A program made the translations under genes and the position numbers. DNA of 64,000 nt from Chrysoporthe austroafricana (lineage: Eukaryota > Ascomycota > Sordariomycetes > Diaporthales > Cryphonectriaceae), in the NCBI GenBank assembly GCA_001051155.2, contig JYIP02000006.1:4092001-4156000 (forward strand), given 5' to 3'. Below the pieces are notes generated by a model. The model ran no database searches. It was not told the DNA's origin and was given only the letters and a program-made list of their open reading frames with translations. Below are positions 11,539 to 20,100 of the stretch, piece by piece (the first letter of the stretch is position 1; the number at the start of each line of letters is the position of its first letter).

Positions 11539-12902
11539 ATGGCGAGCCAAGACGACGTGGAGGCGTGGCGGCACGGCGTCCAAGCCCACCGCCCTCAAAC
11601 CAGCAGTAGTGCAAGCCTGGAGAGGGAGATGCAGGGCCAGCACAGGCCTGCAGGGTCTAGGCTCAGGCCGGGGACAGCGGCTGCTGGCGCCGGGCCCGAG
11701 CTGTTTACCCCACCCAAAGTGCTCGCTGTGGTGCTGGCTCTAGTTGTAGCTGTCCTTTTTCGAAATTTCTTCTACGCTTCCGGCACACCTCCAGTCCTCG
11801 ACCTCTCAACCACCAAGCCGTCCACTTCTGTCGTCTTCGAGACCGTCACCACTACCATCACCGAGACTCTCTCTCCTGTTCCCACCGAGGAGCCAATTCA
11901 GAAATCCACAATGTCTGCTAGCGAGCAAACGTGAGTCTCTCCCGCCGGATTCTGCAGCCACCCTTACCCATCTCGAGCCTCCAGCCTCCAGCCTCAAGCC
12001 GCCTCCGTGGCACTGTGGCGACCCCAATTAGCTGACATGCACTCTATAGCTTCATTGCCATCAAGCCTGATGGCGTCCAGGTACGAAGATGAGCACTCAT
12101 CCAGCCGTTGAGGGCCTCAACGAAGCTAATTCCACCGTCTAGCGTGGCCTCGTTGGACCCATCATCCAGCGCTTCGAGCAGCGTGGGTACGTATTATCCG
12201 CCCCCTTTCCGGCGCCCATTGGCTTCGGTTCCGTTGGGACGACATGCCTTACTGACAGCATCCGTCTCCAGATACAAGCTCGCTGCGATCAAGCTCGTCA
12301 CTCCCTCCAAGGAGCACCTCGAGACTCACTGTCCGTGAATCCGCCAGACCCCCTTGCGAAGCTACCCCGCCATCGCTGCCCCACCAAACATTTCGCTGAC
12401 CGCCTTCTCAGACGCCGACCTCAAGGAGAAGCCCTTCTTCCCCGGTCTGCTGTCCTGTATGTTATTCTTGCCAATTGCACCCTGCACTTGGCTCCGAACA
12501 CGGCTGACGATGATATATAGACATGATGAGCGGCCCCATCTGCGCCATGGTCTGGGAGGGCCGTGACGCCGTCAAGACCGGCCGTGGTACGTACATACAA
12601 GAACCCTGAGAGCAACTAGGAGCCCAGCACCATCTGCTGCCGTGCTTCCATTGCTACGTGGTAAACTTTGGAGTGGGTTTGCTGACAGTCTGTCCTCAAC
12701 AGTCCTTCTCGGCGCCACCAACCCCCTGGCCTCCGCCCCCGGCACCATCCGTGGTGACTTTTCCATCGACGTCGGCCGCAACGTCTGCCACGGCTCCGAC
12801 AGCGTCGAGAACGCCAAGAAGGAGATTGCGCTCTGGTTCAAGGACGGCGAGGTCGTCAGCTACAAGGCCGCCCAGTTCGACTGGGTCTACGAGAAGCCGT
12901 AA
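11539..12902 (+). CDS. ndk1: nucleoside diphosphate kinase with N-terminal membrane-anchor extension
   Basis: Seven exons: 11539-11930, 12050-12080, 12143-12186, 12272-12330, 12412-12456, 12521-12586 and 12703-12902. All joins are in frame, total 278 aa. From Met125 ([17 protein letters not shown]) the protein is a complete NDK that transfers the gamma phosphate of ATP to NDPs through a phospho-histidine. The catalytic His lies in NVCHGSDS (residue 242), which is exactly His118 when counted from Met125. Upstream of Met125 the frame stays open for 124 codons and contains a clear hydrophobic span (about 60-80, [20 protein letters not shown]) followed by a Ser/Thr-rich stretch. Two products are therefore possible: a soluble 154-aa enzyme from the internal ATG, or a membrane-anchored form. 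The short exons and old intron positions are typical of fungal ndk genes. The enzyme call is certain; the extension is an inference from an uninterrupted frame. Confidence 0.95.
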
Positions 12903-13103
12903 ATTGCCTGATCTGTGACTATCCATTCCGGAGACTACAGCTGCACTCGTCTCTCATCTGCGCCCGGATTGGATAGCTCTATATAAGCCATGACCGACAC
13001 GAATGTCTTCATAGAGATAGAGCAGGAACGAAAACACAAAAAGAAATCTCGAAGCCAAAAGTTGGCCAACAAAGGATGGTTCCCGTGTAATTCTATTTCC
13101 TCG

Positions 13104-13736
13104 CTACTTCTTGGTCACCACGCCTCGTATTCTGGCAAACAATCCAGCAAACCAAGGTGTAGCCCAGAGGCTCCCCAGTATCCGCACCGGCAGCAGGGCC
13201 TTCGTAATCGCATACGCCAGCGCAACCTCGACGACGATCTTGTACTTGCCATCCGGGCTCTCCCACCGGTCTATGACGGCCTCATCGCCCGAGGGCTCTT
13301 CCTCGCCCTGGCGTGCCTCCCGCTCGAACCCAAACCAGCCTTTCCGGAAGTACCGTTCGAACCGTCCGATCCCGTCCCGCACGTAGGACCCGTAGTGCTC
13401 CATCATGTAGCCCAGCGGCACGTAGTCTGTGTGGTGGAACAGGCCGAAGAGGGCGAAGAGCGGGACGACGGCAGTGAGCTCGTGCAGGACCAGGAACGCG
13501 GCGACGTGCGACACGGGGGCGCTGCGCAGGCGCGCCGTGTACTTCTGCATCGGCCGCGGGAGGCGGGCGAGGACGCGGTCGGCGCGGGACCGGGGCGAGG
13601 GGGCCGGCTTGCCGGAGTTGCTGCTGCTGCTGCTGTTGCATCTTCTCGAGAGCACGTTGCCGGCGCGCGAGCGCGGCCTCTGGAGGAAGGCGTGCGCGTG
13701 CGGCTGTAGAGGGGGCGGAAGGCGTGGCTTCAGCAT
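13104..13736 (-). CDS. mitochondrial DUF1279/FAM210-like membrane protein
   Basis: Single exon, 210 aa, from the ATG at 13736; the open frame extends further upstream but that part looks like 5' leader. The N-terminus (1-60) is rich in Arg, Pro and Ser and nearly lacks acidic residues, which fits a mitochondrial targeting peptide. Two hydrophobic segments follow: about 78-98 (VAAFLVLHELTAVVPLFALF) and about 172-192 (ALAYAITKALLPVRILGSLW). The first, with its HELTAVVP core, and the ALPVR-like motif with WATPWFAG near the end are the pattern of DUF1279 proteins, which sit in the mitochondrial inner membrane. The exact function in fungi is not clear to me. The gene is convergent with NDK (201 bp between stop codons). 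Confidence 0.8.
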   Translation of the reverse strand: MLKPRLPPPLQPHAHAFLQRPRSRAGNVLSRRCNSSSSSNSGKPAPSPRSRADRVLARLPRPMQKYTARLRSAPVSHVAAFLVLHELTAVVPLFALFGLFHHTDYVPLGYMMEHYGSYVRDGIGRFERYFRKGWFGFEREARQGEEEPSGDEAVIDRWESPDGKYKIVVEVALAYAITKALLPVRILGSLWATPWFAGLFARIRGVVTKK

Positions 13737-14118
13737 CTTGGGGTTTATGGTCTTGGCCCGCCCGTGTGAGGCCGCCCGGACGCTGAGATAGGGGAGTGGG
13801 CGCTTCCTGGCGCGCCGTTGGGTGGCGATGTCCCGAGGCTGGCGATTCGTGCGGTGTTGACGGTGGAAGCTGGAAGCTCGGAAGCTTTCAGTAAACGTAG
13901 TACCGCAATAGCGGATTAACTGCACAACCCTGGTCCTCAGCTCAGGCGTTGTCAGGCTTTCTTCACAGAGGATGGCAGCGGGCGCCACACGCATCTAGCC
14001 TTGAATAATGTTTGTACTGAACGATATACTCATTAAGAAACATATTTTCCTTCTTTCTTCTTCTTTTTTCTTTTTTCTGTATACGCCCGTCAAAACGAAG
14101 TCCATTTGATGGACCCGT
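13737..14118. other. spacer between two minus-strand genes
   Basis: Holds the 5' leader of the DUF1279-like gene and the 3' UTR of the gene ending at 14119. It includes a T/C-rich tract near 14048-14080. No gene seen. Confidence 0.5.
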
Positions 14119-17100
14119 TTATGTAATGCCCAGTTTTGACAGTAAGGACTTCGCAAGCATTCGGATCGATCCCCCTTGTAGCCCAAATATCATTGCCCCC
14201 TGACTGTCGACCGAATCCAGGCTCCTTCCGTGATTCCATAGTCGAGGGAATCTAGACCTGTAGAGGATCTGGATCCTATCCTTGAACTTTGGAGCTGATC
14301 TGTGAGGAGTCTCCGTGCATTGGCAGGTCTGAAAAGTCGCTACTGGCGCTTGCCAGTGGAGTCCATCCACGAGGCGCCATGGACGCTTAGTATCGTCTCC
14401 GCTGTCTTCCAGAATAGTTTTCACAACGCTCGATCTCGCAATCAGGTAGTCCTTGCCAGCTGGGATGGCAGCAGCGAATCCGCAGTCATTGCATGCGCGC
14501 ATGTTGCTGTTGATGACCGGCTTGATGAGGTCCCCGAAATTATCACCAAATAATGTGATCGCCTTCACAGATTCGGCAAGATACGTCCAGCCGTCTCCTA
14601 TCTGCGTTGAGCAAAGTTGGGTCTCGCGAGCCGAGAAGCTGCCCTTGTTTCCCGCTATATCCATGAAGTCAAAGCCTCCTAAGAGGATTCTCCCTGTGCC
14701 TCTGAAAACGAAATTGACACCATCCTCTTCCTTTCGATCATTCAAATGGTCGACGATCTTCTCCAGTGATGTGCAGATCTCCAAGACTCGGTCCTTGAAA
14801 AGATTGTAAGTCTTCGTATACTTCCGGACCCTTTTTGGCGGAGAGTCAGAAGCAACTCCCAATTCCTCCGTCCATTCGTCGTGGAAATCTGTTTCTTTGA
14901 CGGACAGCTCCAGCAAATAATTCTTTGGGTTTCGCAAGACGGCTTCGGCGGCATCCGGCCCATCCAAGTCTTCCGAAGCTTCTTGTAGCTGGCCGAGCCG
15001 ATAGAGAAAAGTATCCGAGTTCTCGCCAGATTTCTTGAGGTCCTGTTCCAAAGAGGCGCGTATAAGATGTAGTACCGCACTGAGACCGTCGACCATCCAG
15101 GCACACTTTGTTTTAACATCGTACAATACGACGTATAGAGTTTTCAGGAAATCGATAAGGTTGAAATACCCCTTAGGGAAACCACAGACCGGCGATTTGT
15201 CTTTCTTGCTGATTTCCAGGCTCAGTCCGGCGCTTACTGGCGTGTTGCTAGCTGATATAGAGATATTCTTCCATGCGTGATGTGATCGGTAACGTTTAAG
15301 CCTTGACGGCCCAATATTATAATTCGCCTTTAGAGAGCCTAGAAGATATCATGTTAGTCTCTATTATGTCTCGTGCATAGGAGGCTGGCTGAAGCTCGCA
15401 ATACCTGCTATGCTTTTCGCATTCGAGCACCATCCAACGACATGACGAGTTTTGTAGCTTTCTACCGCGGTGGAATGGATCCCACACAGTTCAGATATTC
15501 TCGAGTCCAAGAAGGACACTCGGGATCCACATTCATTGTAGATAAAGTGCCATACTATCGTATCGTACACTTCTCGTACTGGAACAAGCACTGTCGAGTA
15601 GCCTTTCAGAAGGGTGCTTGGGCCAAACGTGGTGAGGACAGGCGTTTCAGCCAGAACTATGAGCATGCCAAGAGGTATTTCCAAGCCCTTAGACGGATCA
15701 AGACCTCGTCTCTTCGGGATTGGATAACCTGTGACGATCACGGGGTTGTTGAAGATTTTGTGCCAACATCGGCCATCTTGTTGTTCTTCTGACAGCTGCA
15801 GTGGTTCTGTGACATAGCCTAGCATGCAAAGGTAGTGGCCTGGAAGGCTTTCGTCCACGGTCGTTCCCGACTGAACCATCAGAGTCTCTACTTGGGGCCT
15901 GGAATGGCTCATCGAGGATGTGGAAGTAGATGGCTGAAGAGCAGCGACAAGCCAGCCCAGTTGCTCTCCCACCTCAGCAATGGCGTACACGGAACCAAAG
16001 ACATCCATCTCAAAGTCACCATCAGAGAATCGGGCTCGTATCTGCGTTTGGTCCGGATATACATCTCTGAGGTGTTAGCAGGATTCGTTTTGAGGCAACA
16101 CCAGGTAATACTCACATGTTATATCCGATTTCTGAAAGTCTTCATGTGTGCGCAGCGCAGACTCTACCACTTTGAGGAAATGACTACCTGTAGATGGCCA
16201 GGTTTGACGTAAATAATTCTCTGTTGTCGCAGCCTGAGCGTCGTCGGCCGATCCCGTCAATGTTATGATCTTGGAGATGACTTCACTTGCACGCCCATCA
16301 TGCCCTTGCTGTTTCAAGAATGTGATAGGATCCCAAGCTACTCTGTAAATCAACGATATAGAAGATTTTGTTTGAGATCGACTGATTGTTGAAGGGGATG
16401 GCAAGGCGTCAGTGATGTGGTCGGCCAAGTAGCTAACCGTTACGGGTCCTCGACAACTTAGAGATATATTCCTTCGAATACAGCCAAGGAGCCAGGAGTA
16501 TGCAGGACTGCTGTTCACGAGCTTGTGGTACTCAGTGTGATCCTCAACACTCATGTCGCCCTCGTCTTTTCCGAGACGCTCATCGAGGGACAATTCTGGA
16601 GTGCGGAGGGAGAGCCTCGGTTTCGATGATACAACAGCAGGTGGACTCTCTGATTTCTGGGTATTGTTCCAGAGGTCCTCGACCATCTGACTAATAGCAC
16701 TGGCCATAAGATTGCTTAAGCATGTATTGTGGACCGCGATGGCCAGGCATATACCAAGGACAGAATGCTTACCTTCTGAACGTATGGACAAAATACACAA
16801 CATCACGGTGAAGTTGTGAATTAGAACTCTGGGCAAATCTCAGAGCAAAGGCCTTCAAGAGAATTGGTAATGAATGCAACGTGTGATCAATGTTGTTCTC
16901 GTCCAAGTAACCCTTCAGATCTTCCAGGAGATTGTCCGCCCACTCACAGAGATACTTTTCAACCATAGGATGAGAAATCTGGCCATCATTAGAGTAGTTC
17001 GTCCGGGTCTCTAGCAATGTATCAACTGTCTTCGAAGTTGGCTTGGACTTCGAGTTCATCAGTGTACTCTGTGGATCAACTTAGCATCATCTGCTTTCAA

Positions 17101-17279
17101 TTGTCCGACAAGTGACTTGTCTTCAGTGATCTTACTTCATGTGATGCAGAAGTCTTGTATCTGGAGTCAGAGGAAACAGGGAAGATCTGGTGCAATTCTT
17201 CGATATCTGCCCTCCCCTGGTCCAGCAATTGCAGCACTCTAGCCTCAAGGTCTGTAGCGGGCGTACTGCTTGTATCGGT
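14119..17279 (-). CDS. conserved fungal protein of unknown function, multi-exon; 5' end unresolved
   Basis: Five exons can be joined in frame on the minus strand: 17279-17136, 17068-16773, 16699-16116, 16064-15405 and 15338-14119 (968 codons with stop). Donors are GTAAGA, GTAAGC, GTGAGT and GTATTG; the acceptor at 16065 is a CAG-AG choice, because only the second AG keeps the frame open. I recognise the pattern as a widespread family of large fungal proteins: LLKAFALRFAQ...VVYFVHTFRR near the N-terminus, AEVGEQLGWLVAAL, GRCWHKIFNNPVIV followed by GLEIPLGML in the middle, and WMVDGLSAVLHLIRASLEQD near the C-terminus. I know no assigned biochemical function. The N-terminal helical segment resembles regions that precede NLR-type domains in other fungal proteins, but no NTPase motif is present here. 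The first listed exon has no ATG; it belongs to the tandem exon array described separately. A possible start is the ATG at 17810 in the farthest intact array exon, spliced past the broken middle copy. Confidence 0.7.
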
Positions 17280-18018
17280 CTAGCATCCAATATCAGTGTT
17301 AACCGATATAGAATAGATAGATATATTGTCTCAAAGATGGAATGGGATTATATTGAAAATCTTCAAGAATACTGTAATAGTACGTACTTGAATCTCTTTA
17401 AATTTTGGTTCGCGTAATTCCTTTTGATGATTGGGCAAAATTGAGATCTTCAGCGTTAAGATCCGGTACAATTCTTTGATATCCGCCCTCTCTAGAGCCA
17501 GCAATCGCTGCACTATAGGCTCAAGGTCTGTAGGGCATACTGCTTATATCGGTCTAGCATTGCATATTAGTTTCAACGGATACGGAGCGAATATATTAAT
17601 TTAAAAATAAAATAAGATCATATGAAAAAGTTTCGAAAATACTATAATAGTTCATACTTTAATACCCTCCAGCCTTGGTTCACGTAATTCGTCTTGATGA
17701 TTGGGCGTAATTGGGATCTTGCGCCTTAAGATCCGGTACAATTCTTCGATATCTACCCTTTCCAGGGCCAGCAGTTGCTGCACTATAGCTTCAAAGTCTG
17801 TAGCGGGCATACTGCTTGTATCGGTCTAGCATCTTATTAGCTTTAGCCGATACGGAGCGGATATATTGTCTCAGATGGATTAGGGTTATGTTGAAAAGTT
17901 TCAAGAGTATTTTAATAGAACGTACTTTGACATCTTCCAACCTTGGTTTACGTGATACGTCTTGATAATTGGGCATAATTGTGATCTTGCGCTTTGGTAA
18001 TTGACTAATAAGAGACAA
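17136..18018 (-). repeat. tandem array of about 270-bp exon-intron units
   Basis: Three units start at about 17189, 17465 and 17735 in plus coordinates (spacing 276 and 270 bp), with a partial fourth exon to about 18018. Read on the minus strand, each unit is a phase-0/phase-0 exon between a CTAG acceptor and a GTACGT or GTATGA donor, plus an intron of about 102 bp. The exon at 17825-17658 is intact (56 codons, leucine-rich and charged: ATDFEAIVQQLLALERVDI). The exon at 17553-17388 is 2 nt shorter near its 5' end, which breaks the frame. The exon at 17279-17136 has a diverged second half and joins the main gene. The partial fourth exon ends at 17926 before GTACGT. The encoded module is a predicted helical, possibly coiled-coil repeat. 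Confidence 0.8.
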
Positions 18019-18894
18019 GAGAGGAAGTCGGCGTTGAAATAGAACAACTTGTAGGCACGCTGGAGTAGCCTCAGTGAGTTCTCATGTATGCAATGGTACG
18101 TACAATGGTTTTTTGTAATACTCAGATCTTTATGCTACTTTAAGTAGAATAAGCAACATGGCTGGTTTTCCCCACAGCATGCGGCTTCGCATGTGTTGTC
18201 ATTGGATTTGATCTATTAATTTTGCTGGCAGTGTTACATTGCCCCGTCAAGCATTTCACAACAGCTACTGATGTCTACCATCCTACAAGCAGATCGCTAC
18301 CCACATCTGTGAAAGCGCAGTTGATGCAGCGGCTAGATAGAAAACAATATCACCCGCAGCCCGTCATCTTGCTGCTGGGGCGAGAAGCTGCTGTAACTTC
18401 AAGCTTCTACGCTTCTTCCTTACGCAACTAGAAAATCAGTAGCAAAGGCTTCGGCCTGTAGTATCCTGCGCCGCAGTAATTGAATCCAATTGGTGCGTCT
18501 TATCTTCGACTTTCGATACTTTGTGCGCGCTGCGCGCAGCCGCTCTTTGGAAGCGCGATTTGATCAAGCGCGAGGATCGACAAGGGGGTGTTGGCATTCC
18601 AACAAGAGCCACGATGGTGCGGGAGCCTGTTTCATATGCGCTGTGTGGGGTCTAGGTCGTCTGGAGACAAGACTCTACATGACACACGCAACTGCGAGGC
18701 GGAGCAACGACAAGAAGTAAACAAGGCTGGAGGATCAGACTACGTAGAGACAGACTTATATGTTTGGAATATTGTCTAGTGAGAAGACGTGTGATCTTCA
18801 TACCTCTCACGGCTAGTGTGTGACACTGCGCTTAACTCAAATAAGGTAAATACCGGCGAGGGTTGCCTTAAACCATTTTCGCCTCAGCTTTCGA

Positions 18895-19113
18895 CCTACA
18901 AGATAGAGCCTCAATTCCAATAAACGGAGACAGGAGAACAAGGTAATAATTATTTTGCTTATGAATCTTGCCTATTCCCTGGCAGTCTCTCTCCGCCTAC
19001 CCCTCCCGCCTGTGAATGCGCCCTACTATGACGCTCGCGCCCGGTTTGCTACCATTTCGATACGAGATGGCCAGGCCCGCCTCGCCTCCCTAGGGCCGCC
19101 CTGGCGAAATCTG
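18895..19113 (+). pseudogene. decayed partial copy of the Rieske-like gene's promoter and first codons
   Basis: About 220 bp align by eye to 22201-22457, which is the leader and first 15 codons of the Rieske-like gene. Shared landmarks in order are AAGATAG-GCCTCAATTCC, AATAATTATTTTGCT, AGTCTCTCT, ACGCTCGCGCCC, GAGATGGCC and CCGCCTCGCCTCCC. Relative to the intact gene the copy has many C-to-T and G-to-A differences and a deletion of about 30 bp in the leader. The copied ATG is at 19067, but the ninth codon is TAG, where the intact gene has a CGG-containing context. The similarity stops near 19113, so only the 5' end was copied or survives. It lies on the same strand as the source gene, 3.3 kb upstream of it. 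Confidence 0.8.
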
Positions 19114-19432
19114 GACCTCTTTTTAATAATTCCACGTGTAGTACAACTGAAAATTCCTTATTGTGTATGTATTTTCTGTATATGTTGACAGATACAGACC
19201 ATAGCATCTAATATTCAATCGTTCAAACCATTGTCCAAATGGTGTCATCCTTTTTTTTGAGAAAAATAGGCCAAATAGCCTGGAAAAATGTGTGGCACGA
19301 TAAATTACATTTATTTCCGCGATTTGGATCACTCTTCTCATAGTGTGGTGGCAAGGCGCTGTTTAGATAGTTTGTAACTCTCTTTATGTAAGGGCTACAC
19401 GAGCAACTAGTCAGGACGGATATGCCGAATTA

Positions 19433-19560
19433 GAACATATCCAAATGACCCATGGATATGTTGGACGGGAACATATCCAGCATATCCAAATGACCTATGG
19501 ATATGTTGGACAGGAACATATCCAGCATATCCAAATCCATGAGTATGTTGGATATATTCT
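19433..19560. repeat. tandem hairpin repeats, about 45-bp unit
   Basis: Nearly three copies of a unit beginning GAACATATCC. Each contains an inverted repeat: CATATCCA and its complement TGGATATG separated by about 9 bases, so each unit can fold into a hairpin. The third copy is altered and shortened. AT-rich and non-coding. It may be the remnant of a small inverted-repeat element or a local expansion; no transposase is nearby. Confidence 0.8.
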
Positions 19561-20100
19561 GTCACGTAGATTTCAATTAGTTCTCACATACTGTAGCTAA
19601 TAGGCTAACGACCATTACGCGCGCGGAACACAAGTTTACTATTGCACCCCAGTTAAGTATTCAGCTCAATTCGTCTTCCTTTCTCATCACCCTGCTGTTA
19701 TCTGCAATCCGAACGACATCGAAGTCACTCCAGTCAGGCTTAGAATGCATGAGGCATGAGGCTATACTGGCTTTCAAGCTATTCGGCTCACTGTTCCTTG
19801 TGCTGCGAGTTAAGCGCTGCTCGGACCATGATCCGGTTTTTATTAGAAGTCTGAATTTTTTCTTCTTCTGAAGTCTGGTTTGTTTGTGCTATTGGTAAGG
19901 GATCAGGACTGCTATCTGCTACTAGCCCTTCTCTCATGTAGGAGACTGGTCTGCTTCTGCCTTTTGCCATCTCTTGTGCTGCCGGGTAGATGAGGGCGAG
20001 GGAGGGCTTCGCGGTAACTTTGGCTCGCGCTGGGGAGGTGTTGGGGGCACGCCATCAAGGCGTGATGTAGAACCTGAAGAAGCAAAGCTCGTGGTCATGT

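Larger units (their letters stand above)
18019..20100. other. gene-poor, AT-richer region with decayed duplicate and hairpin repeats
   Basis: No intact gene. The region contains a decayed copy of the Rieske-gene start (18895-19113) and a hairpin-forming tandem repeat (19433-19560), both listed separately. The rest is unique AT-richer sequence with short chance frames. This composition, with C-to-T and G-to-A differences in the decayed copy, fits repeat-induced point mutation. Confidence 0.6.

Noticed and set aside
13737..13994. 86-codon upstream extension of the DUF1279-like protein
   Set aside because: It would bury the mitochondrial presequence-like N-terminus, and its composition (many Thr, Cys and rare residues) looks like leader sequence.
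16769..17059. Starting the conserved fungal gene at the ATG at 17059
   Set aside because: Possible, but a good donor/acceptor pair (17135/17069) joins this exon in frame to the last array exon, so the gene probably begins further upstream.
19433..19560. Regularly spaced repeats resembling a CRISPR array
   Set aside because: The genome is fungal, there are only three units, spacers are not unique, and there are no cas genes. It is a tandem hairpin repeat.
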